Positions 9,345 through 20,000 of a stretch of 64,000 nt of DNA are shown in pieces. Source of the stretch: Fodinibius salsisoli. GTDB taxonomy: Bacteria > Bacteroidota > Rhodothermia > Balneolales > Balneolaceae. The stretch lies in contig NZ_JAGGJA010000007.1 of the NCBI RefSeq assembly GCF_026229185.1, forward strand, positions 62,001-126,000. Direction: 5' to 3'. Both the position numbers and the translations under genes were made by a program. Below the pieces are notes generated by a model, which saw only the letters and a list, made by a program, of their open reading frames with translations, was not told the origin of the DNA and searched no databases. Within the stretch, counting starts at the first letter, position 1; each line of letters opens with the position of its first letter.

Positions 9345-11030
9345 ATGAAAAACTTACGCCGCCTTATTCTTCGATTTGGGATATTACTTTCCCTGACTGC
9401 TGTTATCGCATACCCAGCTGCTGCTCAAGACTCAGGAGTACTGGCTACCGAAGCGGATACCCTCCGTGGATCCATAACACCACAACGAGCCTGGTGGGAA
9501 GTCACCTATTATGATCTGCTTGTTACTGTGCAGCCCAAGGATTCTGCTATTTCCGGTTACAACAATATTACCTATCGGGTAACCGGACAACCTCAACAAC
9601 TTCAAATAGACCTACAGCAGCCATTGCAGATCGACCAGATAAAGCAACAAGGCCACAGCCTGAGCTATCAGCGTGTGGATAAAAGCAACGCCTACTTTGT
9701 AGATGTACCAGCAAATCTGAGTAAAGATTCACTTTATACGCTTTCCGTTTATTATCATGGGCAGCCGAAAGTAGCCGAAAATCCACCGTGGGATGGCGGT
9801 TTCATCTGGGCACAGGATTCCCTCGGCAATCATTGGGTGGCTACCGCCAACCAGGGACTGGGAGCCAGCGTCTGGTGGCCCAACAAAGATCACCAAACAG
9901 CTGAGCCGGACAGTATGTCCATTAATATTACGGTGCCCGACCCAATGATTAACGTATCCAACGGCCGGCTCCGGGATTCTACTCACCATGATAACGGCAT
10001 GACTACGTGGAGCTGGTTCGTCTCCAATCCCATTAATAACTACAACATCTCCGTCAATGTCGGCAATTATGTAAACTTTATGAATACATTTGAAGGCCGA
10101 GAAGGGACTCTTGATTTGAGTTACTGGGTGCTTAAGCCCAACCTGGAGAAAGCCAAGGAACAGTTCCAGCAGGTTAAACCTATGATGCGCTGTTTTGAAG
10201 ATTGGTTTGGTCCCTATCCCTTTTACGAGGACAGTTTTAAGATGGTTGAAACACCTCATTTAGGAATGGAGCATCAAAGTGCCGTAGCCTATGGCAACCA
10301 TTATCAAAATGGGTATATGGGAACGGACCTTTCGGGCTCCGGCTGGGGACTCAAATGGGATTTTATTATTATCCATGAATCCGGCCACGAGTGGTGGGGC
10401 AACAATATTACGACCAAAGATATAGCCGATATGTGGGTGCATGAAGGCTTCACCAGCTATTCTGAATCGATTTATACCGAATGCCGGTTTGGTAAAGAAG
10501 CCGCTGCCGAATATACCATTGGGCTGCGCGACCGGATCGAGAACGAAAGTCCAATTATTGGTGAATATGGTGTCAATCAGGAAGGGTCCGGTGACATGTA
10601 CTATAAAGGACACAATATGCTGCATACCATCCGGCATATTATCGCGGATGATGCAAGCTGGAAGAACATTCTGCTGGGCATTCAGAAAGACTTTTACCAT
10701 CAAACGGTAACATCGCAGCAAGTTGAAGACTATATCAATGAGCGAACGGATTACGATCTGGATCCAGTATTTGACCAGTACTTACGCCATAGTGCCATCC
10801 CTGTTCTTGAATATCATATAAAGGATCGGACACTGCATTATCGCTGGAACGCAGATATTACCCCTTTTGATATGCCTGTCAGGGTGACCTTAAAAGAAAA
10901 CCGTTATTCCTTTATACAACCTACCACCGAATGGCAGCAGACCACTATTTCGCTGGATAACGCCGACCATTTTAAGGTAGATCCCAACTTTTATATTGAG
11001 ACGAAATTGAAGGTCTCCTCTGGCAGCTGA
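9345..11030 (+). CDS. Secreted M1 family zinc metallopeptidase (aminopeptidase)
   Basis: A gluzincin aminopeptidase acting on the amino ends of peptides, likely periplasmic or extracellular. The 561 residues start with a signal peptide (cleavage near AYPAAAQ, about residue 28). The M1 N-terminal beta domain is followed by the substrate-recognition motif GMEHQ at 307-311 (GxMEN-like), zinc motif HESGHEWWGNN with ligands H344 and H348, catalytic E345, and third ligand in MWVHEGF near E367. The C-terminal M1 helical domain is short, as in many Bacteroidota M1 peptidases. It is monocistronic. The substrate is unknown. Confidence 0.93.
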   Translation: MKNLRRLILRFGILLSLTAVIAYPAAAQDSGVLATEADTLRGSITPQRAWWEVTYYDLLVTVQPKDSAISGYNNITYRVTGQPQQLQIDLQQPLQIDQIKQQGHSLSYQRVDKSNAYFVDVPANLSKDSLYTLSVYYHGQPKVAENPPWDGGFIWAQDSLGNHWVATANQGLGASVWWPNKDHQTAEPDSMSINITVPDPMINVSNGRLRDSTHHDNGMTTWSWFVSNPINNYNISVNVGNYVNFMNTFEGREGTLDLSYWVLKPNLEKAKEQFQQVKPMMRCFEDWFGPYPFYEDSFKMVETPHLGMEHQSAVAYGNHYQNGYMGTDLSGSGWGLKWDFIIIHESGHEWWGNNITTKDIADMWVHEGFTSYSESIYTECRFGKEAAAEYTIGLRDRIENESPIIGEYGVNQEGSGDMYYKGHNMLHTIRHIIADDASWKNILLGIQKDFYHQTVTSQQVEDYINERTDYDLDPVFDQYLRHSAIPVLEYHIKDRTLHYRWNADITPFDMPVRVTLKENRYSFIQPTTEWQQTTISLDNADHFKVDPNFYIETKLKVSSGS

Positions 11031-11113
11031 CCACAGCAATCAACTTTACACATTTTATTTGTATGATTTGCAAAAAACAATTATGTTAGCATTCAAACTT
11101 AAAAAGTCAGTCC

Positions 11114-11197
11114 ATGAAACAAATTTTTACAAATATTATTACCTGTCGGATGTGCATTCTACGGCTTTGCATGGCCTGTATACATCCGGAGGACTGA
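11114..11197 (+). CDS. Possible Cys/Met-rich leader peptide upstream of the met operon
   Basis: A 27-codon ORF beginning ATG AAA CAA. The product is MKQIFTNIITCRMCILRLCM followed by ACIHPED, with four Cys (11, 14, 19, 22) and two internal Met (13, 20) packed into 12 residues. It lies 27 bases before a strong intrinsic terminator and 94 bases before the SAM riboswitch. The composition and position resemble an amino-acid attenuation leader. The block GGCTTT (11163-11168), inside the Cys-rich part, could pair with AAAGCC (11225-11230) in the terminator's 5' arm. There is no clear Shine-Dalgarno sequence. Translation and function are inferred, and chance is possible for so short an ORF. Confidence 0.45.
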   Translation: MKQIFTNIITCRMCILRLCMACIHPED

Positions 11198-11223
11198 TTA
11201 GTTTCACGATTTGAAGCAAACTC

Positions 11224-11257
11224 AAAAGCCCTTCGGAAGACCCCGAAGGGCTTTTTT
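11224..11257 (+). terminator. Intrinsic terminator between the leader ORF and the SAM riboswitch
   Basis: A perfect arm AAAAGCCCTTCGG (11224-11236) pairs with CCGAAGGGCTTTT (11243-11255) around a 6-base loop and runs into six T (11252-11257). It may simply end the M1 peptidase transcript, or act as an attenuator for the downstream operon. Confidence 0.9.
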
Positions 11258-11290
11258 GATTTGTGTATTGTTCTTTTGATTTACTGAGCA

Positions 11291-11425
11291 CTCTTATCAA
11301 GAAAGGCTAAGGGATCAGGCCCGAAGACGCCTTGGCAACCGCCCTGCACATAAAACTGTTCTTTTTAGTTTTAATGCGGGGGATAGGTGCCACTTCCTGC
11401 TCCAACTATAGAGGAGAAAGATAAG
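11291..11425 (+). promoter_or_regulatory. SAM-I (S-box) riboswitch
   Basis: The aptamer follows the SAM-I consensus: CTCTTATCAAGAAAGG at the 5' side, GGGATCAGGCCCGAAGACGCC for the kink-turn/P2 region, TTGGCAACC, a variable P3 arm, GGTGCCACTTCCTGC, and a 3' strand GATAAG (11420-11425) closing P1 with CTTATC (11293-11298). When S-adenosylmethionine is bound, P1 is stabilised and the downstream terminator forms. AAGAGGC (11427-11433) can pair with GCCTCTT (11456-11462) as antiterminator when SAM is low. Downstream genes are methionine biosynthesis genes, which fits. Confidence 0.95.
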
Positions 11426-11453
11426 TAAGAGGCCATTATCCGAATGTTCTACC

Positions 11454-11516
11454 AAGCCTCTTCTAATATCTTCTCTCCCCAACGGAACGGAAGGTTTTAG
11501 AAGAGGCTTTTTTATT
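11454..11516 (+). terminator. Expression-platform terminator of the SAM riboswitch
   Basis: AAGCCTCTTCTAA (11454-11466) pairs with TTAGAAGAGGCTT (11497-11509), a 13-bp stem with a 30-base apical region, followed by a T-rich tract to about 11516. It ends 36 bases before the first gene of the operon. Confidence 0.9.
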
Positions 11517-11551
11517 TATTGGATAGTTTTTTATTCGAACAAAGAAAAAAT

Positions 11552-12052
11552 ATGAGGACGACCTTTAACAACTGGTATGACCAAAAAATGCGGGCTACGG
11601 AAGAGTTAAATAGCGAAACCAATCGTGCTGAAGAAACACTCTCAGCTATCTCTTCTATCGCCATCGTGGGTTTGTCACGCAGTTTTCATAAAGACAGCCA
11701 GTTTGTAGGACGTTACCTGCAAAATGCAGGGTATACCATCGTCCCGGTAAATCCTAATGCGGATACCATTCTCGGGGAAAAAGCGTATCCGGACCTCAAA
11801 AGCATTCCATCTCCCGTGGATGCCATCGATGTGTTCCTGCCGCCGGATTATATTCACAAGGCCGTCGACCAGGCACTCGAACTGGATCCACAGCCACGAG
11901 CTATCTGGCTACAGTTGGGAACGGGAAAACAACCCGAGCAAATCGACAGAGTAAGGGGAACCGGTATTGAGCTATATGAAAACCGGTGCATTAAGGTCGA
12001 TCATCAATTTTTGATACGGCCCAAAGAAAAGAAGGGTAAACTAACTAATTAA
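11552..12052 (+). CDS. CoA-binding (Rossmann-fold) protein, first gene of the SAM-regulated operon
   Basis: A 166-residue protein of the CoA-binding domain family (YccU-like): SSIAIVGLSRSFHKDSQFVG gives the nucleotide-binding start, then GRYLQNAGYTIVPVNPNADT, LGEKAYPDLKSIP, VDAIDVFLPP and a Cys-Ile-Lys-Val-Asp-His end (NRCIKVDHQFL). Family members bind CoA-like or nucleotide ligands in vitro, but a general reaction is not known. I use the ATG at 11552; an upstream TTG at 11519 would add 11 residues and lies directly on the terminator's tail. It lies 19 bases before metY and behind the SAM riboswitch, suggesting a role linked to sulfur amino acids. That link is inferred from context. Confidence 0.85.
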   Translation: MRTTFNNWYDQKMRATEELNSETNRAEETLSAISSIAIVGLSRSFHKDSQFVGRYLQNAGYTIVPVNPNADTILGEKAYPDLKSIPSPVDAIDVFLPPDYIHKAVDQALELDPQPRAIWLQLGTGKQPEQIDRVRGTGIELYENRCIKVDHQFLIRPKEKKGKLTN

Positions 12053-12065
12053 TCTTAGACCATAA

Positions 12066-13391
<1,326 letters not shown>

Positions 13392-13519
13392 TAACAGAAC
13401 AGAGGATTGCAATGTTTTCAGCAACCAACCTTTTCATAGATCACATAAACACACAGTATATCTATAAAGAGCAAGGAACTGCTGATTATTATTGTTGTTG
13501 TAATTTAGCCTAAAATATA

Positions 13520-14569
13520 ATGAGCGACATAAAATCACATACATTTGATGAAGCATTTGTGACTGAGGGGGACGATACTATATCTGCCCCCACTGTCGCT
13601 TACCAAAGCTGGGGAAGCTTAAATGAAGCCCGCAACAATGTGATTGTGGTATGCCATGCTCTAACGGGCAATACATCAGCCAATGAATGGTTCCATGGGA
13701 TTATCGGTCCTGGTAAAGCCCTGGACCCTGAGCAACATTTTATTATCTGTCCCAACTCTTTAGGCAGCTGTTATGGCAGCAGTGGTCCGGTCTCCCTTGA
13801 CCCTGAAACCGGCCAGCCTCTGCGTGCGGATTTTCCGGAAATAACCATTCGTGACATGGTCCGGCTACAGCAGCAATTGCTCGATCATCTTCAAATCGCA
13901 AGCATTGAGCTTGTCATTGGAGGCTCCATGGGGGGCATGCAGGCCCTCGAATGGTCCATTATGGATGACCGACCGCAGGCTTCCATCCTCATAGGAATGG
14001 GGAAAGAACACAGTCCTTGGACTATCGGTATCAGTCATGCCCAACGGCAGGCTATTTTTAACGATCCGAATTGGGAAGGAGGCTACTATTCTTCAGAAAA
14101 GCCACCCCGGAAAGGGTTGGCCCTGGCTCGTATGATTGCTATGATCAGCTATCGCACTGATGGTGATTACAGAAATAAATTCGGCCGCCTGCTGCAGGAT
14201 GGCTCCGACGATTACCAGGTGGAATCGTACCTCAACTACCAGGGGGGCAAGCTCGTTGATCGGTTTGACGCTGTCTCTTATGTACGACTGACCCAAGCCA
14301 TGGATAGTCATGATGTGGGCCGCGACAGGGTTTCTTCTAAAGACGCTCTGCAGGAGGTCGATATTCCGGTACTGGTTATCGGCACTGATTCAGATCTGCT
14401 GTATCCCGTTCATGAGCAACAAGAACTGGCACAACTGCTGCCCAACGGACGATACCATGAAATTGAATCAATCTACGGGCATGACGCTTTTTTAATTGAG
14501 TTTGAACAAATGAACAATATTATCGCTCCCTTTTTAGCGGAAACTTCAACACCAACGATTTATTCCTGA
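13520..14569 (+). CDS. metX: Homoserine O-acetyltransferase
   Basis: Acetylates homoserine from acetyl-CoA, giving the substrate of MetY. It has an alpha/beta-hydrolase fold of 349 residues: nucleophile Ser in GGSMGGMQ near S136, the Asp in GTDSDLLYP near residue 293, and the His in YGHDAFLIE near residue 320. NSLGSCYGSSGP and the ALTGN oxyanion region match MetX. Acetyl versus succinyl specificity is inferred from the MetX family and pairing with MetY. The gap to metY is 128 bases with no hairpin seen; the gap to thrA is only 2 bases (TGA TA ATG), so the two are likely coupled. Confidence 0.94.
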   Translation: MSDIKSHTFDEAFVTEGDDTISAPTVAYQSWGSLNEARNNVIVVCHALTGNTSANEWFHGIIGPGKALDPEQHFIICPNSLGSCYGSSGPVSLDPETGQPLRADFPEITIRDMVRLQQQLLDHLQIASIELVIGGSMGGMQALEWSIMDDRPQASILIGMGKEHSPWTIGISHAQRQAIFNDPNWEGGYYSSEKPPRKGLALARMIAMISYRTDGDYRNKFGRLLQDGSDDYQVESYLNYQGGKLVDRFDAVSYVRLTQAMDSHDVGRDRVSSKDALQEVDIPVLVIGTDSDLLYPVHEQQELAQLLPNGRYHEIESIYGHDAFLIEFEQMNNIIAPFLAETSTPTIYS

Positions 14570-14571
14570 TA

Positions 14572-16983
14572 ATGAATCATCCCTCGAAACATATTCTAAA
14601 GTTTGGCGGCACTTCGCTGCAAAACCAGGCATTCATTAAACAGTCTGCCCAAATTGTTATTGACCGATCGAAATCAACCCAGCCCTTTGTGGTTGTTTCG
14701 GCGCTGGAAACGGTGACCGATACGCTTATGCTGTTGAGTGATGAGCAGGGTATGACTGGCCAGGAGATAAATCAAGAAGTTGAGACGCTGGAAAAGAAAC
14801 ATCTGGATCTTTTTGATGAGCTCGCAGATGAAGATGACCACCGGCGAGAACAACTTCAAAGCCTCTTTAACGAACTATCTGAGACTATCCATGATGAGGC
14901 CCTTAAAGCTCAGGATCAACGAGCCTGGAAAGATCGCATTCTCTCGGTGGGAGAACGAGCTTCTGCCCTCATCTTTGCTGCAACACTCTCAAAATGGGGA
15001 CTTCCCGCAGAGGCTTTTGAAGCCTATCAGTTTATTAAAACCGACTCTACGTTCGGCCAGGCCAAAGTACAGCAGGAGGCCACCCGCAAGTTAGTACGCA
15101 AGTTCTTGCAATCATCAGAAACCACGCCGGTAGTCACTGGATTTATCGGTTCTGACGATGAACAACGTATTACTACACTGGGGCGATCTGGTTCTGATTA
15201 TACGGCCGGCCTTCTCGCTGACGCACTGGATGCCGATCATCTTGAAATATGGACTGACGTAAACGGCGTGCTAACAGCCGATCCGCGTTGGGTCCCCACA
15301 GCGCAACCCATTGATGAACTAAGCTTTGATGATATCGGCGAACTATCGGCGCACGGGGCAAAGGTTATACATCCAAAAACAATTCGGCCGCTAAGGGGAC
15401 AAGATACTTCTGTTACCGTAAAAAACAGCTTCAATCCGTCGCATCCGGGAACAAGCATAAACAATGCGTACCAATCCAATGGAGCGTTTAAGACCATTAC
15501 CATTACAGGACCTTTTACGCAGTTTCAGATTGACGACAAGTTTGCCTATGATTTGTTGGAGCACCTTAATGAATGGCTGGATGGAGAAACCGATTCCGAA
15601 GCCCTCTCATATCAGCGAAATTCCAGCTTTGAACCGGCTCGTTTCCTAATCCGACAATCTTTGTTTGGTAAAGTCCGCGAACATATTTACAATTGGGCCG
15701 ATGTTCGAAAGGTTTCACTTAGTCCCAAAAAGGACATCTATAAGGTGAAAAAGTTTAGCAATCACTTTAAAAAAGACGAACGCCTGACCGAACGTATTTG
15801 GAATTTACTCGCTTCAAAAAAGTTGCATCCATTAAATATTAATAGAAACAGGGATGAACGTTTCATCTCTTTGTTGTTTGAAAAAGACGAGGCCCATCGT
15901 GCAGCTCGTTTGCTTAACGACTATCTGCAGCACGAGAAAACCACCGTTGATTTATTTGTAGCCGGCACGGGCGCTGTAGGGAAGACGTTACTCAATCAAT
16001 TAAAAGTTACGGATCTCGACGAACTTGATTTCCGGCTTTTGGGTACTTGTAACAGCCGCCAGGTGCTGTGGGATGATAACGGAATAGGTATGCACGCCGA
16101 CTGGGATTGGTCCAAAGCTGAAGAAACCGACTGGGATCTTCTAATAGACAAACTCTGTGAACGCTTCCGCCACAATTTAATCTTTGTGGATGCAACCGGC
16201 AGTTCCCAGGTAGCACGACTCTATCCCCGTCTTTTTGAAAATGGTATCCATGTGGTAACACCCAGTAAGCTGGCCAATACGTTTGAGCAATCATTTTTTG
16301 ACCAACTACAGTCCGAATCCAGCAAAAACAAGGCTTTCTTTCAATACGAAACGACTGTTGGGGCTGGCTTGCCGGTTATCTCAACACTCAAGGATCTACA
16401 AAAAGGCGGCGATGAGATTCAAGAAATATCAGGCGTCGTTTCCGGGACCATGACCTACTTATTTAATCAGCTGGAGCAGGACGTCCCGTTTAGTGAGGCT
16501 ATTATCAAAGCTCGCGAGCTGGGTTACGCCGAACCGGACCCCAGAGATGACCTTTCCGGGGAAGATGTGGCACGCAAATTTTTGACATTAGCACGTACGC
16601 TCGGCCTTAAGGTTGAACGAGAAGAGCTTGAAGTTGAGTCTCTTATACCTGAGGAGCTGGCGAAAACCGATCGAAAAACCTTCTTAGAGCAGCTAAACAC
16701 CTATGATAGTCTCTGGGAAGAACGTGTACAGGAGGCCCGGAAGCGAAATGAACGACTTCGATATACCGGCCGTCTGGCAGATGGAAAAATTTCTGTAGGC
16801 ATTGAATCAGTGCCGGCAAATACACCCATTGGCCAGCTGAAAGGAACAGATAATCTCATCCAGCTTTATTCAAAATTGTATCAAAAAACACCTTTAGTTA
16901 TTCAGGGTCCTGGTGCCGGCAAAGAAGTAACGGCTGCCGGCGTGCTAAGTGACATTTTAAAAACAGCTGAATCACTGAAATAA
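14572..16983 (+). CDS. thrA: Bifunctional aspartate kinase/homoserine dehydrogenase
   Basis: Carries out the first and third steps from aspartate to homoserine. The 803 residues start with the aspartokinase motif KFGGTSLQ (about residues 10-17), then GFIGSDDEQRITTLGRSGSD and WTDVNGVLTADPR. A regulatory/linker segment with ACT-like features occupies about residues 300-455. The homoserine dehydrogenase half starts at LFVAGTGAVGKTLL (GxGxxG near 463-468), with ATGSSQVARLY, VTPSKLANT and the catalytic-region GYAEPDPRDDLSGEDVARK. The length is close to E. coli ThrA (820). It supplies homoserine to metX immediately upstream, so the SAM riboswitch may control flux from aspartate. Threonine branch genes are not in the window. 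Confidence 0.95.
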   Translation: MNHPSKHILKFGGTSLQNQAFIKQSAQIVIDRSKSTQPFVVVSALETVTDTLMLLSDEQGMTGQEINQEVETLEKKHLDLFDELADEDDHRREQLQSLFNELSETIHDEALKAQDQRAWKDRILSVGERASALIFAATLSKWGLPAEAFEAYQFIKTDSTFGQAKVQQEATRKLVRKFLQSSETTPVVTGFIGSDDEQRITTLGRSGSDYTAGLLADALDADHLEIWTDVNGVLTADPRWVPTAQPIDELSFDDIGELSAHGAKVIHPKTIRPLRGQDTSVTVKNSFNPSHPGTSINNAYQSNGAFKTITITGPFTQFQIDDKFAYDLLEHLNEWLDGETDSEALSYQRNSSFEPARFLIRQSLFGKVREHIYNWADVRKVSLSPKKDIYKVKKFSNHFKKDERLTERIWNLLASKKLHPLNINRNRDERFISLLFEKDEAHRAARLLNDYLQHEKTTVDLFVAGTGAVGKTLLNQLKVTDLDELDFRLLGTCNSRQVLWDDNGIGMHADWDWSKAEETDWDLLIDKLCERFRHNLIFVDATGSSQVARLYPRLFENGIHVVTPSKLANTFEQSFFDQLQSESSKNKAFFQYETTVGAGLPVISTLKDLQKGGDEIQEISGVVSGTMTYLFNQLEQDVPFSEAIIKARELGYAEPDPRDDLSGEDVARKFLTLARTLGLKVEREELEVESLIPEELAKTDRKTFLEQLNTYDSLWEERVQEARKRNERLRYTGRLADGKISVGIESVPANTPIGQLKGTDNLIQLYSKLYQKTPLVIQGPGAGKEVTAAGVLSDILKTAESLK

Positions 16984-17037
16984 GTTTTTTAATTTTATTG
17001 TATTTTTAACTTAGATAATTTAAAACAACTGAGAACT

Positions 17038-20000
17038 ATGCCTTCAGATCAGGGTTTATATCAATCCCGACACGAGCATGATGCTTGCGGAATAGGATTT
17101 GTAGTAAATATAAGGGGAAAAGAATCACACCAAATTGTAGATCAGGCCCTAACGGTGCTTCATAACCTCGACCACCGGGGTGCTACAGGTAGTGAGACCA
17201 ATACGGGTGATGGTGCTGGTATTCTTGTCCAGATTCCACATAAGTTTTTAGTGGATTCATGCAGCGGCCTCGGTATTGACCTGCCCGGAAGAGGACAGTA
17301 CGGAGTGGGCATGATGTTTCTGCCCCCAGAGCGGGAAGAACGACTGGCTTGTGAAAAAGTAATTGAAGAGATTGTTAAGGAAGAAGGCCAGGAAATTCTG
17401 GGATGGAGAAAAGTACCCACCGACAACTTCTATCTTGGCAAATCTGCCAAAGCTTCGGAGCCCTCTGTCCGCCAGCTCTTTATTGCTCGTAATTCCGACA
17501 TCCAGACAGATCTGGATTTTGAACGGAAGCTCTATGTAATCCGTCGGAAAATTACCAAACGAATTGAAAATAGCGATCTCAAAGACAAGGAATACGTATA
17601 TATTCCCAGCTTTTCTTCTCGTACTCTTATTTATAAAGGGATGCTCACCTCTACCCAGCTCAAGGATTTCTATCCGGATTTAACCGACCCCAAGATGGAG
17701 TCGGCGCTGGGATTGGTCCACTCACGATTCAGTACCAATACGTTTCCGAACTGGAAGCTGGCACATCCCTTCCGCTACCTGATCCACAACGGAGAGATCA
17801 ACACCATGCGAGGAAATGAAAACGCCATGCATGCCCGTGAGGCTCAGCTTTCAACCGATCTTTTCGACGAAGATTTGGAAAACCTCACTCCTATTATTCA
17901 GGAAGACGGCAGCGACTCGGCAAAGTTTGACAATTGCCTGGAGTTCCTGTTGCTCAGCGGACGTTCTCTGCCCCATGCTATGATGATGATGATTCCCGAA
18001 CCCTGGGAAAAGCATGAAACCATGTCTGATGAGATGAAAGCCTTTTATGAGTATCATAGCTGCATGATGGAACCTTGGGACGGGCCGGCTTCTATTGGTT
18101 TTACCGACGGTAAAATGGTAGGGGCTACGCTTGACCGAAATGGTCTTCGCCCCTCTCGATATTATGTAACCAGCGATGATATGGTCGTTCTTTCATCAGA
18201 GGTTGGAGTACTGGATATTCCTGCCGAGGATATCGTCTACAAAGACCGACTGCAGCCCGGTCGAATGCTGCTTATTGATACCGAAGAAGGCCGCATCAAA
18301 AGTGATGAGGAGATTAAACAGCAGATTGCCAGTGAACATCCCTATCGCGAATGGCTGGATGAAAACCTTGTTGACTTTCATAATCTGCCGGAAGAAAGTG
18401 AAGATCATTCTGTTCCTTCACACGAAGAGATTATCCACCGCCAAAAAGCTTTTGGATATACCTACGAAGATATCAACGTCAATGTAGGCCCAATGGCGGA
18501 AAATATGTTACAGCCGGTTGGAGCTATGGGGAATGATGCGCCTATAGCTGTGCTTTCTAATGAGCCCCAACTGCTGTATAACTACTTTAAGCAGCTTTTT
18601 GCACAGGTAACCAATCCGCCAATCGACCCTATCAGGGAAGAGTTGATTACCTCTACGGAAACAATATTAGGGTCGCAGGGCAACATTTTGGATACGACGC
18701 CTGAAAACTGTCGCCAAATACGGCTCAAGACACCCATCCTGAAAAATAAGGAACTTGCTCAGCTAAAAAATATTGATCTCTCGGGCTTCAAAAGTAAGAC
18801 CCTTCCGATTCTCTACGATGTGGATAAGGGAGGAGACGGACTGGAGCAGGCGCTTGATGATCTTTTTGCCGCTGCCGACGAGGCTATTGAGGATGGTGTT
18901 AACATCCTGATTCTTTCGGATAGAGACTTTAACAAGAAAAAAGCACCGATTCCTGCCCTGCTGGCAGTAGCCGGCCTGCATCACCATCTTATTCGTTCTG
19001 GAAACCGGACGAAAGTTGGACTGGTCTTAGAATCCGGAGAACCGCGCGAGACCCACCATTTCTGTACCCTGTTAGGCTACGGCGTGGAGGCTGTCAATCC
19101 ATACATGGCATACGAAAGTCTGCATGATTTAATTGAGCAAGGTCACTTAGACCTCTCTTTCAAGCGAGCCCAGAAAGGCTACATTAAAGCAGCCGTCAAG
19201 GGCATCGTAAAAGTCATGTCCAAGATGGGTATTTCGACCATCAAATCGTACCGCGGTGCCCAAATTTTTGAAGCACTTGGTCTTTCAGATGAGGTTATTG
19301 ATAAATACTTCACCTGGACAGATTCGCGTATCGGAGGTATCGACCTCGATACTATTGCACAGGAAGCTAAATTACGGCACCATGAGGCCTTCCCCAACTA
19401 TCATACCAACGGGCAGGTTCTTGACGAAGGCGGTCAGTACAAGTGGCGCAAAGGCAGCGAATATCATGCCTACAACCCTAAAACAGTTCATACGCTGCAA
19501 CTGGCTACAAAAAATGGCGATTATGAACTCTACAAGGAATATACCAAGCTGATTGATGAGCAGGATGATCCGTTGCCAAACCTGCGTACTTTATTAGATT
19601 TTAACCTTGATGAATCGCAGTCTATTCCTCTCGAAGAAGTTGAATCGGTCGACGAAATTTGTCAGCGGTTTAAGACGGGAGCCATGTCGTATGGTTCTAT
19701 TAGTGAGGAAACCCATGAAACGCTTGCCATTGCCATGAATCGCATTGGCGGCAAGAGTAATACCGGTGAGGGGGGCGAAAACTCTTCTCGGTACACCCCT
19801 GAGCCTAATGGAGACTCCAAACGGAGTTCCATAAAACAGGTGGCATCAGGGCGCTTTGGAGTAACCAGCGAATACCTTACGGAAAGTGAAGAAATACAGA
19901 TTAAGATGGCCCAGGGGGCCAAGCCTGGTGAAGGTGGCGAACTGCCCGGCCGTAAAGTCTATCCATGGATTGCTGATGTGCGACTCTCTACGCCCGGTGT

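Noticed and set aside
11519-11551. Longer N-terminus of the CoA-binding protein from TTG at 11519
   Set aside because: The start would lie on the riboswitch terminator's T tract, leaving no leader for a ribosome site; the ATG at 11552 fits the family.
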